Of a stretch of 64,000 nucleotides of DNA, positions 40,388 through 54,058 are shown piece by piece. The stretch is from Methylobacterium oryzae (GTDB taxonomy: Bacteria; Pseudomonadota; Alphaproteobacteria; Rhizobiales; Beijerinckiaceae). How positions within the stretch are numbered: the first letter of the stretch is position 1; each line of letters opens with the position of its first letter. The translations under genes were made by a program, and so were the position numbers. The stretch spans positions 3,863,001-3,927,000 of the forward strand of contig NZ_CP090349.1 of assembly GCF_021398735.1 (NCBI RefSeq), read 5' to 3'. The notes beneath the pieces were generated by a model. The model saw only the letters and a program-made list of their open reading frames with translations. It was not told where the DNA came from and made no database searches.

Positions 40388-40765
40388 TCAGGCCTGCGCG
40401 GGCAGGCGGTCAGCCGAGACCGGCGTGATCGCCACCGACTCGCCGCAGCCGCAGGCCGAGGTCTGGTTCGGGTTGTTGAACACGAACTGCGAGGCCAGCT
40501 TGTTGGTGGTGAAGTCCATCTCGGTGCCGAGCAGGAACAGCACCGCCTTCGGATCGACGAACACGCGCACGCCGCGATCCTCGACCACGTCCTCTCCGGG
40601 CTTGGCCGCCTCGGCATATTCCATCGTGTAGGACATCCCGGCGCAACCGCCGTTCCGGACGCCGACGCGCAGCCCGGCGATCGGCCGGTCGGCCTCCGCC
40701 ATGATCGCCTTGATCCGATCGGCGGCGCGATCGGTCAGCGAGAGAACCTTGAAACCAGCGGACAT
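40388..40765 (-). CDS. IscA/SufA-type iron-sulfur assembly protein
   Basis: This 125-residue A-type carrier has the three ligand cysteines: Cys41 in NGGCAGMSY and Cys105/Cys107 in ACGCGES. It receives Fe-S clusters and passes them to apoproteins. ATG 40765 has a GGGAGGG ribosome site. Other suf or isc genes are missing from the window, so I cannot tell if this is SufA, IscA or ErpA. Confidence 0.92.
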   Translation of the reverse strand: MSAGFKVLSLTDRAADRIKAIMAEADRPIAGLRVGVRNGGCAGMSYTMEYAEAAKPGEDVVEDRGVRVFVDPKAVLFLLGTEMDFTTNKLASQFVFNNPNQTSACGCGESVAITPVSADRLPAQA

Positions 40766-40898
40766 CGTCACCCTCCCGCCCATCCGGGTTCAAGGCCCGG
40801 GGACGCGCATTCTGACGCGTACAAGATAAGCATTGGCCCGGGGCCGGTCCACCGCGGCGGGGTCACACCGGCCCGGCATTCGCCGCGCGGGAGCGCCC

Positions 40899-41927
40899 TC
40901 AGGCGGCCTCGCCGGTCAGTCGCGCGAAGGTCCCGAGATTGACGTTGCCGCCGCTGATCACCACGCCGACGCGCTTGTTCGTCACGTCCACGAGGCCGCT
41001 CAGCACCGCCGCCGCCGCGAGGCAGCCGGTCGGCTCGACCACGAGCTTCATCCGGCTGGCGAAGAACCGCATGGTCTCGACGAGCTGCGCGTCGGTGACG
41101 GTGAGGATGTCGGACACCCGCGCGCGGATGATCGCGAAGGTCAGGTCGCCCAGGGCCGTCGACTGCGCACCGTCGGCGATGGTGCGGGGCACCGGGATCG
41201 TGACGATCCGGCCCTCGCGGAACGAACGCTGCCCGTCATTGCCCGCCTCCGGCTCGACGCCGATCACCCGGCAGCCCGGTGACAGCTCCGCGGCGGCGAG
41301 GGCGCAGCCCGCGAGCTGGCCGCCACCGCCGAGGCAGGCCACCAGCACGTCGAGGGGGCCGACCGTCTCGATCAGCTCCTGCGCCAGCGTCCCCTGCCCG
41401 GCGATGACGTCGGGATGGTTGAAGGGCGGGATCAGCGTCAGGCCGCGGGCCTCGGCGATCTCGCGGCCCAGGGCCTCGCGATCCTGGGTGTAGCGGTCGT
41501 ACAGGACCACCTCGGCGCCGTAGCCGCGGGTGGCGGCGATCTTCGCCGCGGGGGCGTCGCCCGGCATGATGATCGTGGCGGGCGCTCCGAGCAGCCGGCT
41601 CGCCAGGGCGATCGCCTGGGCGTGGTTGCCCGAGGAGTAAGTGATGACCCCGCGGGTGCGGGCCGCCTCCGGCAGCGCGCTGATCGCGTTGTAGGCGCCG
41701 CGGAACTTGAAGGCGCCGGCCCGCTGCAGGTTCTCCGCCTTGAAGAACAGGCGCCCGCCGGTCATCGCGTCGGCCGTGCGGGAGGTCAGCACCGGGGTGC
41801 GGTGCGCGGCCCCGGCGATCCGCTCGGCGGCGCGGGCCACGTCCGCGAAGGTCGGAAGGCCGCCGGTGGCCGCGCCGGATTCGCCGTGTTGCGTGTCGTG
41901 CATGGTCGCCTGCATCGTTGCCTGCAT
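40899..41927 (-). CDS. PLP-dependent threonine/serine dehydratase family protein
   Basis: This 342-residue fold-type II PLP enzyme has the Schiff-base lysine in AGAFKFRGAYNAI, the SSGNHAQA cofactor loop and the phosphate-binding GGGGQLAG, with SGGN near the C-terminus. It lacks the ACT regulatory domain of biosynthetic IlvA, so it is a catabolic threonine dehydratase, serine racemase or 3-hydroxyaspartate dehydratase. Three in-frame ATGs (41927, 41915, 41903) occur in a short ATGCAGGC-type repeat; the first is used. Confidence 0.85.
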   Translation of the reverse strand: MQATMQATMHDTQHGESGAATGGLPTFADVARAAERIAGAAHRTPVLTSRTADAMTGGRLFFKAENLQRAGAFKFRGAYNAISALPEAARTRGVITYSSGNHAQAIALASRLLGAPATIIMPGDAPAAKIAATRGYGAEVVLYDRYTQDREALGREIAEARGLTLIPPFNHPDVIAGQGTLAQELIETVGPLDVLVACLGGGGQLAGCALAAAELSPGCRVIGVEPEAGNDGQRSFREGRIVTIPVPRTIADGAQSTALGDLTFAIIRARVSDILTVTDAQLVETMRFFASRMKLVVEPTGCLAAAAVLSGLVDVTNKRVGVVISGGNVNLGTFARLTGEAA

Positions 41928-42165
41928 CGTCGTCCGGGTACCATCCGCCCGGGGCCGCGCCGGAGCGAGGCCGGGCCGCAGCCCGTCATACGGGCCTTTC
42001 GACCCGCGCGCATCCCGCCGATCCACATGCGCAAGCGGAGCCATTCGCCGCCCCGCCGCTTATACCCAGCGACAACTTGGCAGGAACGCTGGGGGGCGGC
42101 ATCGCCATGGCAACAGAGATCACGCGCGCACCGGTGCGCCGCCCGCACGGCGGCAGGGCCTCGCC

Positions 42166-42384
42166 GTGAGCGCCCGCGACCGCGCTTCGGGCGACGCGGC
42201 GACCGAGGTCACCTTCCGGGGGCGCGGGCTGGCGCTGCGCACCGGCTCGCGCCTGATCCTGCTCGTCTGCCCGCTCTGCTCGCAGCGCAACGCGCGGCGG
42301 GGCGCCGAACGCGGCATCTGCGAGTGGTGCGCCTATGTGCCGTCGCCGGACCAGGCCGAGCCCGTGGATCGCGGGTGCTCCTGA
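42166..42384 (+). CDS. Small zinc-ribbon-like protein
   Basis: This 72-residue protein from a GTG start has a possible four-cysteine metal site: CPLC, then CEWC 16 residues later. A short polar N-terminus precedes. Not recognised as a named family; RNA/DNA binding is only an inference from the ribbon. GGCAGGG serves as ribosome site. Confidence 0.5.
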   Translation: MSARDRASGDAATEVTFRGRGLALRTGSRLILLVCPLCSQRNARRGAERGICEWCAYVPSPDQAEPVDRGCS

Positions 42385-42506
42385 GGCTCTGTCGCGTAAG
42401 ACGCCGAAATCACGATCTGGGATTGATTCTCAGCTAGTAACTATCTCCGGTTGCATATTGTGGCGCTGGTCCTCACACTCCCGCCGGGGGCCTGATGGGA
42501 GGGCAC

Positions 42507-42710
42507 ATGCAACCGTCCGAATGCTGCATCTTTCGGATGACCATCGCCTCCGTGATCGGCAGCTGCGTCACGCTCCTGCTCGTCCGGGGGCTCGATCCGC
42601 TCGTTGCCCTGCTGCTGATCCCGATCGGCGGCAGCGTGGCGACGGTTCTGGTGATTCTGCTGTTCCAGGCCGTGAGCCTGACGCTCGCGGCGCGGACCGG
42701 TCCGCACTGA
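42507..42710 (+). CDS. Small two-helix membrane protein
   Basis: This 67-residue protein is unrecognised. Two hydrophobic helices (about 14-32 and 38-60) are separated by a Gly/Pro turn (IPIGG). The N-terminus carries Cys-Cys (ECCIF). The ATG at 42507 follows a strong GGGAGGG site with good spacing; the in-frame ATG at 42495 does not. Its codon use is normal for the window. Confidence 0.55.
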   Translation: MQPSECCIFRMTIASVIGSCVTLLLVRGLDPLVALLLIPIGGSVATVLVILLFQAVSLTLAARTGPH

Positions 42711-42770
42711 CCGGCCGGTGGCGGCGCGGCTCGGATCCCTGTCCGACCCGCGCGCCGCGTCGGCCTCCGA

Positions 42771-44210
<1,440 letters not shown>

Positions 44211-44265
44211 CGTGTCTCAGCTCTCCGCTGTGGCGCGCGCGACTGCACCGTCGTTGACGCGGCGA

Positions 44266-44514
44266 TCAGGACGAGGTCTCCAGCGCGCTCAGCCGCTGCT
44301 CCATGGCCTTGATCGTCTTCTTGATCGATTGGAGATCCGCCTTCGCCTGCGTGCCGAGGCCGGTTTCGTAGGCGACGTAGATCTCCAATTCCTCGAGCTT
44401 CTCGGTATGACCCGTCAGGGTCGTCTTGATCGCTGCGACATCGCGCTTCACCTCGGCGATGTCGCTCTGCATCCGTTGAAGGACTGGCAGGACCAGATCG
44501 GTGACTTCGGACAC
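44266..44514 (-). CDS. Small coiled-coil protein inside the pdh operon
   Basis: This 82-residue acidic protein is almost fully helical with heptad spacing: MQSDIAEVKRDVAAIKTTL and QSIKKTIKAMEQRLSALETS. No known domain. It sits between pdhC and lpdA in the same direction with short gaps, so it is cotranscribed. A scaffolding or complex-binding role is speculative. Confidence 0.7.
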   Translation of the reverse strand: MSEVTDLVLPVLQRMQSDIAEVKRDVAAIKTTLTGHTEKLEELEIYVAYETGLGTQAKADLQSIKKTIKAMEQRLSALETSS

Positions 44515-44559
44515 GCGACTCTCCGTTGATCGCTCAGGCGATCATAACAGAGTCGCGCC

Positions 44560-45993
44560 TCACACCAGCATGCCCATCGGGTTCTCGATCAGCCCCTTGA
44601 AGGCCGAGACCAGCTCCGCACCCAGCGCCCCGTCGAGCACCCGGTGGTCGCACGACAGGGTGCACGTCATGACCTGGACCACGGCCGGCGCCCCGTCCTT
44701 CACGACCACGCGCTTCTCGCCCGCGCCCACCGCCAGGATGCTCGATTGCGGCGGGTTGATCACCGCGGTGAAGTGCTTGATGCCGAACATGCCGAGGTTC
44801 GACACCGAGGTGACGCCACCCTGGTACTCCTCGGGCTTCAGCTTCTTGGCGCGGGCGCGGGCCGCGAAATCCTTCATCTCGTTGGAGATGGTCGAGAGCG
44901 TCTTCTCGTCCGCCCGGCGGATCACCGGGGTGAACAGGCCGCCGTCGATCGCCACCGCGACGCCGACCTCGGCGTGCCTGAAGCGCAGGATCCGGTCCTC
45001 GGCCCAGACCGCGTTGGCGGCCGGAACGCGGGTCAGCGCGAGGCCCATCGCCTTGATGACGAAGTCGTTCACCGAGAGCTTGAAGGCGGGCTTGCCGTCC
45101 TTGTCCTTGCCGGCCGAGCCGTTCAGCGTCTCGCGCAGCTTCATCAGCGCGTCGAGCTCGCAATCCACCGTCAGGTAGAAGTGCGGGGCGACCTGCATCG
45201 CCTCAGTGAGGCGCTTGGCGATGGTCTTGCGCATGCCGTCGAGGGGCACCTCCTCGTAGGCATCCTTGGCGAAGAAGCCCTTGACCTGATCGGTCGTGAG
45301 CCCGGCCGGCGCGCCGCCCGCGGGGGCGGCCTTCGGGGCCGGTGCGGCCGCCTTCGGCGCCTCGGCGGCGGCCTGCGCGGCGGCGGGTGCCTTGGTGGAG
45401 CCGGAGGCCTTCGCGGCCTGGACGTCGCGGGCGATGATGCGGCCGTGCGGCCCGCTGCCCTGGACGGCGCCGAGGTCGACACCCTCCTGCTTGGCGATCC
45501 GCCGCGCCAGCGGCGAGGCGAAGACGCGGCCGCCCGGGCCGGCCTGCGCGCCACCCTGCGGAGCGCCGCTCGGCTGTGCGCCCTCCGGTGCGGCGTTCAC
45601 CCGCTCGTACGACATGTGGCCGCCGCCGGGCGTGGTGTTCTGGCCGGCCGCAGAGGCGTCGGCCTTCGGCTCGGGCTTGGACTCGGCCTTGGCCTCGCCG
45701 TTCGAGGCGGCCTTCGGCGCGCCGCCGGCCTGCACGCTCGACGGGTCCTCGCCCTCGGCGGCGATGATGGCGATCAAATCGTTGACCGGCACGTCCGCCG
45801 TGCCCTCGGGCACGAGGATCTTGGCGAGCACGCCCTCGTCGATGGCCTCCACCTCCATAGTGGCCTTGTCGGTCTCGATCTCGGCCAGCACGTCGCCGGA
45901 CTTGATCGGGTCGCCCTCCTTCTTCAGCCACTTGGCGAGGTTGCCCTTCTCCATGGTCGGGGAGAGCGCGGGCATCAGCACGTTGATCGGCAT
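44560..45993 (-). CDS. pdhC: Dihydrolipoamide acetyltransferase (E2) of pyruvate dehydrogenase
   Basis: The 477 residues form one N-terminal lipoyl domain (lipoylated Lys43 in [13 protein letters not shown]), an Ala/Pro-rich linker, a peripheral-subunit-binding domain ([29 protein letters not shown] near 160), a second linker and the catalytic domain. The latter ends with the active site [14 protein letters not shown] (His450, Asp454). It transfers acetyl to CoA. Family PDH-E2 of the alphaproteobacterial/mitochondrial type. Confidence 0.96.
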   Translation of the reverse strand: MPINVLMPALSPTMEKGNLAKWLKKEGDPIKSGDVLAEIETDKATMEVEAIDEGVLAKILVPEGTADVPVNDLIAIIAAEGEDPSSVQAGGAPKAASNGEAKAESKPEPKADASAAGQNTTPGGGHMSYERVNAAPEGAQPSGAPQGGAQAGPGGRVFASPLARRIAKQEGVDLGAVQGSGPHGRIIARDVQAAKASGSTKAPAAAQAAAEAPKAAAPAPKAAPAGGAPAGLTTDQVKGFFAKDAYEEVPLDGMRKTIAKRLTEAMQVAPHFYLTVDCELDALMKLRETLNGSAGKDKDGKPAFKLSVNDFVIKAMGLALTRVPAANAVWAEDRILRFRHAEVGVAVAIDGGLFTPVIRRADEKTLSTISNEMKDFAARARAKKLKPEEYQGGVTSVSNLGMFGIKHFTAVINPPQSSILAVGAGEKRVVVKDGAPAVVQVMTCTLSCDHRVLDGALGAELVSAFKGLIENPMGMLV

Positions 45994-45997
45994 GGCA

Positions 45998-46186
45998 TCA
46001 GGTCTCGGGCAAGGCCGGGGCGGCCGGATCGTCGAAGGGGAAGAGGTCGTCGAGGGGGAAAGGGACGGCGTCGTAAGGCGGCCGCGGACGCGGGTCCGGC
46101 GCCCCGTCGACCTTCGCGGCGACGCGATGCGCGAGGACGGCCTCCAGATCCGCGTAGGTCGCCTGCCGGACGGCCGCCTCAGCCAT
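45998..46186 (-). pseudogene. Internally deleted Uma2-family (DUF820) remnant
   Basis: This 62-residue frame contains only the two ends of a Uma2 putative nuclease: the N-terminus ([20 protein letters not shown]) joined directly to a C-terminal stretch ([16 protein letters not shown]). The roughly 110-130 residues with the PD-(D/E)XK-like core are missing. Full-length Uma2 genes are numerous in Methylobacterium. It lies four bases after pdhC's start region inside the operon, so it may still be translated. Confidence 0.5.
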
Positions 46187-46201
46187 GGTCGGCCGCCATC
46201 A

Positions 46202-46489
46202 TCAGTTGAGACCGCCGGGGTCGAGCCCCTCGGCCTCCCAACCGGCGCGGATGCGCTCGACCGCCTCGTCCTCCGACATGTCGGTCTCCAGCGCGTAGGC
46301 GCGGGCGGCCTGACGGGCGAGGTCGGCCAGCAGCCGGCCCCAGGTCGCCGGATCGTCGAAGGAGCGGCGCAGGGCGACGCTCACCGCGCCGTCGACCACG
46401 GCCGCGCGCAGCACCTCGATGCCGCCCTGCTCCAGGGCGTCGGGCGGGATGGCGAGTTCGGCGAAGTCGGTGCTCGGATCCTGGCTCAT
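46202..46489 (-). CDS. DUF5076 protein of the pdh operon
   Basis: This 95-residue cytoplasmic protein matches DUF5076: [52 protein letters not shown] and a conserved C-terminus with [13 protein letters not shown]. This family is typically encoded next to PDH genes in alphaproteobacteria. The function is unknown; the position between pdhB and pdhC suggests a PDH role. Confidence 0.8.
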   Translation of the reverse strand: MSQDPSTDFAELAIPPDALEQGGIEVLRAAVVDGAVSVALRRSFDDPATWGRLLADLARQAARAYALETDMSEDEAVERIRAGWEAEGLDPGGLN

Positions 46490-46548
46490 GGCGCGCCGGC
46501 TGTTCCTCGATCTGGCCGGGGCGGGCGACGGCGTCGCCCGCGCGCCCG

Positions 46549-47991
<1,443 letters not shown>

Positions 47992-48046
47992 GCTCAGCTC
48001 TGCGGTCGTCTTTTCGTTAGGGGGCGGCCAGCTTTGTCGTGCGCGC

Positions 48047-49132
48047 TCAGGCGTGCGCTTCGAGCAGGATGTCGGTCCAGAGCTCGGACGGATCCGGCTC
48101 GGGGTCGTTGGTGGCGAACTCGGCCGAGGCGTTGACGACCTCGCGGACCTTGGCGTCGGTGGCCTTCAGCTCGGCCTCGGGCACGGCGTGCAGCTCGAGC
48201 AGGCGCTTGCGCACCATCTCGATCGGGTCGTGCTCGTCGCGCATCTTCGAGACCTCGTCCTTGGTCCGGTACTTGGCCGGATCGGACATGGAGTGGCCGC
48301 GATAGCGGTAGGTCTGCATCTCCAGGATGTAGGGGCCCTGGCCGGTGCGGGCGTGCTCGATCGCCCGGGTCGCGGCCTCGCGCACCGTGCGGACGTCCAT
48401 GCCGTCGACCTGCTCGCCGGGGATGCCGAAGGAGAGGCCGCGCTTCGAGAAGTCCGTCTGCGCCGAGGCCCGGGCCACCGAGGTGCCCATGGCGTACCGG
48501 TTGTTCTCGATCACGTAGACGACCGGCAGCTTCCAGAGGGCCGCCATGTTGAAGCTCTCGTAGACCTGGCCCTGGTTGGCGGCGCCGTCGCCCATGTAGG
48601 TCAGGCTGACCTTGCCGTTCTCCCGGTAATGGTCGGCGAAGGCGAGGCCGGTGCCGAGCGAGACCTGCGCGCCGACGATGCCGTGGCCGCCGAAGAACTG
48701 CTTCTCGCGGCTGAACATGTGCATCGAGCCGCCCTTGCCGCGGCTGTAGCCGCCGCGGCGGCCGGTCAGCTCGGCCATGACGCCCTTCGGGTCCATGCCG
48801 CAGGCGAGCATGTGGCCGTGGTCGCGGTAGCCGGTGATGACCTGGTCGCCCTCGACCGAGGCCATCTGCATGCCGATCACCACGGCCTCCTGGCCGATGT
48901 AGAGGTGGCAGAAGCCGCCGATCAGGCCCATGCCGTAGAGCTGGCCGGCCTTCTCCTCGAAGCGCCGGATCAGCAGCATCTCGTGATAGGCGTGGAGATC
49001 CTCGTCCCGCGTGAACTGGGGCATGTTCGGCGCGGGGCGATGCGCCTCGGCGGCCTGAGGGCTCGCGGCCTGCACCGGCGCGGACGACGCGTCCTTGGCG
49101 GGCTCTTTGGCAGGCTCCTTGGCGGCGTCCAT
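48047..49132 (-). CDS. pdhA: Pyruvate dehydrogenase E1 alpha subunit
   Basis: This 361-residue subunit binds thiamine diphosphate through GDGAANQG (181-188) ... ENN (209-211). The phosphorylation-loop region [16 protein letters not shown] is conserved. It begins with a variable, Ala/Lys-rich 30-residue leader ([11 protein letters not shown]). First gene of the pdh series, with its promoter expected in 49133-49303. Known pathway: pyruvate to acetyl-CoA, feeding the TCA cycle. Confidence 0.96.
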   Translation of the reverse strand: MDAAKEPAKEPAKDASSAPVQAASPQAAEAHRPAPNMPQFTRDEDLHAYHEMLLIRRFEEKAGQLYGMGLIGGFCHLYIGQEAVVIGMQMASVEGDQVITGYRDHGHMLACGMDPKGVMAELTGRRGGYSRGKGGSMHMFSREKQFFGGHGIVGAQVSLGTGLAFADHYRENGKVSLTYMGDGAANQGQVYESFNMAALWKLPVVYVIENNRYAMGTSVARASAQTDFSKRGLSFGIPGEQVDGMDVRTVREAATRAIEHARTGQGPYILEMQTYRYRGHSMSDPAKYRTKDEVSKMRDEHDPIEMVRKRLLELHAVPEAELKATDAKVREVVNASAEFATNDPEPDPSELWTDILLEAHA

Positions 49133-49303
49133 CGGCGCTCTCCCCGTGATTCCACGCGACTTCGTGGGGGTGTAGGACAGCGACGATTGGAAAGCGAGGG
49201 CTGCCGCTCTGACAGGAAGCCGCTCTTGTCAGAGGACTTTCGGGACTAGGGAAAACGATCCCCTGGACTTCCGCGGGACGATCGCGGGACCTCCGCGGAC
49301 CTG

Positions 49304-49615
49304 TCAGGGCGTGATGATGACCACGTCGTTGGCGTGGACCCGGCCCAGGACGATCCGGGCGCGCTCCTCCAAGAGGTCGCGGTCGATCTGGTCGCTCTTG
49401 AGCAGGTTCACCCGGTGCTCCCAGACGGCGCGCTCGGCCTTCACGGCGGCGAGTTCCTGGCTGAGGCCGTAGGCGCGGATCTTCAGGGCCTTCTTGGCCT
49501 CGAGGCCACGGTTGCCACTCTCGGCCTGCCACACGAAATAGCCGACCACGAGCGCCGACAGGGTCCAGAGACCCAGCGGCAACACGACCATTCTGACTCG
49601 GCGGCGCACGACCAT
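49304..49615 (-). CDS. ftsB: Septum formation initiator (FtsB/DivIC family)
   Basis: This 103-residue bitopic membrane protein has a basic N-terminus (VVRRRVRM), one helix (about 9-31) and a periplasmic coiled coil (ALKIRAYGLSQELAAVKAERAVWEHRVNLL), ending in the family motif DLLEERARIVLG. FtsB bridges FtsL and FtsQ in the divisome. In alphaproteobacteria it commonly lies between eno and pdhA as here. Start ATG 49615 suits the short cytoplasmic leader. Confidence 0.85.
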   Translation of the reverse strand: MVVRRRVRMVVLPLGLWTLSALVVGYFVWQAESGNRGLEAKKALKIRAYGLSQELAAVKAERAVWEHRVNLLKSDQIDRDLLEERARIVLGRVHANDVVIITP

Positions 49616-49727
49616 GGCGCGACCCTCGCGCGGAAAGGTTAACGGTTCTTTTCGACCGCGCCGCGGTCGGGGCAGGACCGCGACAGGGCCGGACCGCGGC
49701 CGGGACGAACAGGGGCGAGCCTGAGGC

Positions 49728-50930
49728 ATGGACCTGACGCATCTGGGACGCTGGATCGCCGCGCACGCCACGGCGACCGACGACCACGACACCCTGCTCT
49801 CGGGCTTCTGCGAGTCGCTGGTCGAGGCCGGCCTGCCGGTCTGGCGGGTCAGCGTCATGGCGCCGGCCCTGGACCCGACGCTGCGCGGCGTCAGCCTGAA
49901 CTGGCACGCGGGCGAGGGCATGTCGTACGTCGCCAACGCCCACGGCGCCGACGAGGAGAGCGACTGGCTCCTGAGCCCCGTCTACGCCCTCGTGGAGACG
50001 GGCGAGACCTTCGGCCGCTGGCGCCTCGACGCGCCCGGGCTGGCCGTCGACTTTCCGGTCCTGAAGGCCCTCGGGGCGCAGGGCGGCGTCGACTACGTGC
50101 TGCACATCGCCGAGTTCGCTCCCGGCACCGCGCTGCGGGGCATCGCGGTCTCGTTCTGCACCCGCGCCGCCGCCGGCTTCACCGAGGCGGACCTCGCCGC
50201 GATCGCCGGTGTCCTGCCGTTCCTGACGCTGGCGATGGCCAAGATGGGCCTCGCCCACACGTTCCGGGAAGTCTCGGCCACCTATCTCGGCCGGTCGACC
50301 GCCGAGCGCATCCTCGACGGGCAGATCCGGAGGGGCGAGGGGCGGGCCGTGCCGGCGGCGATCCTGCTGACCGACCTGCGCGGCTTCACGGCCCTGGCCG
50401 ACCGGGTGGATCCGGCCGACATGGTCACGTGGCTCAACGAGCATTTCGACGCCCTCGGCGACCCGGTGGCGCGGCACGGCGGCGAGATCCTGAAGTTCCT
50501 CGGCGACGGCTTCCTGGCGATCTTCCCGGTCCCGGACGCCGACACCCTCCCCTGCCCGGTCTGCGGGGCCGCCCTCGACGCCGCGATCGAGGGGCTCGCC
50601 GCCAACGCGGCGCTCAATGCCCGCCGCCGCGCCGCGGGGCTGCCGGAGCTGCCGGCCGAGGGCGTCGTGCATTTCGGGACGGTGATGTACGGCAATGTCG
50701 GGACCGAGCGGCGCCTCGACTTCACGATCATCGGACGGGCGGTCAACGAGGCGAGCCGGATCGAGAGCCAGTGCGCCGCCCTCGGCCACGACCTCCTCGT
50801 GTCGGACTCCTTCGCCGAGCGGTGCGCCCGGCGGCTGGACCCGGTCGGGACGATCGAGTTGCGGGGCCTGTCGCGGCCGATGCGGGTCTGGACCGTGCCG
50901 GGGGAGCCGTCCGGTGCGGCGATGACCTGA
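49728..50930 (+). CDS. Class III adenylate cyclase
   Basis: 400 residues. The N-terminal 185 residues form a GAF-like or unknown sensor domain (no membrane helix). The class III catalytic domain starts near 195: metal-binding Asp in ILLTDLRGFTALADR, purine-specifying Lys in LKFLGDGFLAIF, Asp in RLDFTIIGRAVNEASRIES, which also holds the transition-state Asn and Arg. These residues predict ATP to cyclic AMP. A CPVC pair in the catalytic domain is notable. Lone gene on the plus strand between ftsB and eno. Confidence 0.88.
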   Translation: MDLTHLGRWIAAHATATDDHDTLLSGFCESLVEAGLPVWRVSVMAPALDPTLRGVSLNWHAGEGMSYVANAHGADEESDWLLSPVYALVETGETFGRWRLDAPGLAVDFPVLKALGAQGGVDYVLHIAEFAPGTALRGIAVSFCTRAAAGFTEADLAAIAGVLPFLTLAMAKMGLAHTFREVSATYLGRSTAERILDGQIRRGEGRAVPAAILLTDLRGFTALADRVDPADMVTWLNEHFDALGDPVARHGGEILKFLGDGFLAIFPVPDADTLPCPVCGAALDAAIEGLAANAALNARRRAAGLPELPAEGVVHFGTVMYGNVGTERRLDFTIIGRAVNEASRIESQCAALGHDLLVSDSFAERCARRLDPVGTIELRGLSRPMRVWTVPGEPSGAAMT

Positions 50931-50942
50931 GGCGAGCGCCGT

Positions 50943-50972
50943 GTTCCGGGCTCGCCTGCGGCGCACCGGAAC
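50943..50972. repeat. Small hairpin element, copy 2 (shared with 10788-10817)
   Basis: GTTCCGG/CCGGAAC arms (50943-50949, 50966-50972) enclose the same 16-base core as copy 1. Lies between the convergent cyclase and DUF3574 genes. Confidence 0.5.
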
Positions 50973-50999
50973 AAAGTGGGAGGCGCCGCGCCGACGTTG

Positions 51000-52735
<1,736 letters not shown>

Positions 52736-52886
52736 TCAGGGGTGCGGCGCATCGCGGCGGCTTATCCGTCAAGCCGCGGCCGGCGGCAAGCGCCGGGACG
52801 GTGACGGCGCACAGCCGGGTCCGCCCGGGAAAGCCTCGCGGATCAGGCGGATGCGCGCGGCGCCGGCAGGCTCTATATGGCCGGCC

Positions 52887-53339
52887 ATGACCTCTCCCGA
52901 CGATCTCCAGCTCGGCCAGCCGACGCCCCTTCCCACCTCGCCCGAGGAGGCGCGGCTCGACCGGGTCCCGAACCCGCACGCGGACACCGACTACGTCGCC
53001 CGGTTCACCGCGCCGGAATTCACCTCGATCTGCCCGGTCACCGGGCAGCCGGATTTCGCGATCCTAGTGATCGACTACGTGCCCGGTGACTGGCTGGTGG
53101 AGTCGAAGTCGCTGAAGCTCTACCTGGGGTCGTTCCGCAACCACGGAGCATTCCACGAGGATTGCACGGTGGCGATCGGCAAGCGGCTCCGCGACCTGCT
53201 GGAACCGCGCTACCTGCGAATCGGCGGGTTCTGGTATCCCCGCGGCGGAATCCCGATCGACGTCTTCTGGCAGACGGGCGAACTGCCGAAGAACGCGTGG
53301 CTGCCGGACCCGGGCGTGCCGCCCTATCGCGGACGCTGA
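52887..53339 (+). CDS. queF: NADPH-dependent 7-cyano-7-deazaguanine reductase
   Basis: This 150-residue unimodular QueF reduces preQ0 to preQ1 in queuosine synthesis. Cys49 in [12 protein letters not shown] forms the thioimide; the substrate strand [21 protein letters not shown] and [13 protein letters not shown] follow. Start ATG 52887 gives the usual 25-residue leader. Single gene; other que genes are outside the window. Confidence 0.95.
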   Translation: MTSPDDLQLGQPTPLPTSPEEARLDRVPNPHADTDYVARFTAPEFTSICPVTGQPDFAILVIDYVPGDWLVESKSLKLYLGSFRNHGAFHEDCTVAIGKRLRDLLEPRYLRIGGFWYPRGGIPIDVFWQTGELPKNAWLPDPGVPPYRGR

Positions 53340-53350
53340 CCGAACCAACG

Positions 53351-53380
53351 AAAAGGGCGACCGGCTCGCGCCGGTCGCCC
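53351..53380 (-). terminator. Intrinsic terminator shared by the convergent 53404 and queF genes
   Basis: The 11-bp stem GGGCGACCGGC/GCCGGTCGCCC (53355-53365, 53370-53380) is followed by TTTTCGTTGG on the minus strand. It is 24 bases after the stop of the Gly/Tyr-rich gene and 15 after the queF stop. Confidence 0.78.
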
Positions 53381-53403
53381 CCGATCCTGCAGGATCTCCG
53401 ATC

Positions 53404-53742
53404 TCAGTAGCCGTAGCCGTAGTAGCCGTAGCCCGGAGCGGCGTAGCCGTAGCCGCCGTAGACCGGGGCGTAGCCGTAGCCGTAGGACGGGGCGTAACCG
53501 TAGCCGCCGCCGTAGTAGCTGTCGCGGGCCGCACCCGCGGCGATCGCACCGGCCGCGAGGCCGGCGATGCCGAGGCCGATGGCGGCGCCGGTGCCGATGC
53601 CGCGACGGCCGCGGTAGTAGCCGTGGCCGTAGCCGCCGTAGCCACCGTGGTAGCCGTAAGGCCGCGCCTCGGCGCTCGTGGTGACGGCAACACTGCCGAG
53701 AGCCATGGCGGCGGCAGTGGCGATGATACCGATCTTGCGCAT
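53404..53742 (-). CDS. Gly/Tyr-rich secreted protein, predicted general stress gene
   Basis: This 112-residue protein has a signal peptide (MRKIGIIATAAAMALGSVAV, cleavage about ARA/EA-RP), a Gly/Tyr-rich part (GYHGGYGGYGHGYYRGRRG), a hydrophobic Gly/Ala stretch (AIGLGIAGLAAGAIAAGAA, possible glycine-zipper) and a Tyr-Gly tail of repeated GYGYAP-like units. Low-complexity surface or envelope proteins like this are frequent in Methylobacterium. Start ATG 53742 follows from the signal peptide; a consensus EcfG promoter lies 38 bases upstream. Confidence 0.75.
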   Translation of the reverse strand: MRKIGIIATAAAMALGSVAVTTSAEARPYGYHGGYGGYGHGYYRGRRGIGTGAAIGLGIAGLAAGAIAAGAARDSYYGGGYGYAPSYGYGYAPVYGGYGYAAPGYGYYGYGY

Positions 53743-54058
53743 AGTGTTCCTTCTCGATCCCTGATCGAACATGCCCAATAACGTGGCCGCATCCGGACAG
53801 TTCCAGATTTCACGCCGGACTTGCGTGCGGATCCGCACCCAGTCGGGATTATGAACCGTTGTTCAGCGTCGCCGCCGCTTCGATGAGTGCGGTCAAGCTT
53901 GGGTGTCTCTCTTCCGGAACCGCTCGAACTCTTGCGGCGAGTCTTCGGGAGCACCTGAAACGCCGCGGCGGGCCGGCGCGGCGGACGACCGGTCCCGGAG
54001 ATGGAAATCCGCCCCGCCGCGGGTCGGGCGTGCTACGGATCGGCCGGGAGGACCGACG
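53743..54058. other. 316-bp intergenic region with a stress promoter and a palindrome
   Basis: Besides the EcfG promoter it contains the perfect 14-bp palindrome GTGCGGATCCGCAC (53825-53838). The frames running through it show no convincing gene. Confidence 0.5.
53780..53804 (-). promoter_or_regulatory. Predicted EcfG (general stress) promoter for the Gly/Tyr-rich gene
   Basis: On the minus strand, GGAAC (53804-53800), 17 bases, GTT (53782-53780), with C before GTT: exact GGAAC-N16-CGTT. About 31 bases of leader to ATG 53742. Confidence 0.68.
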
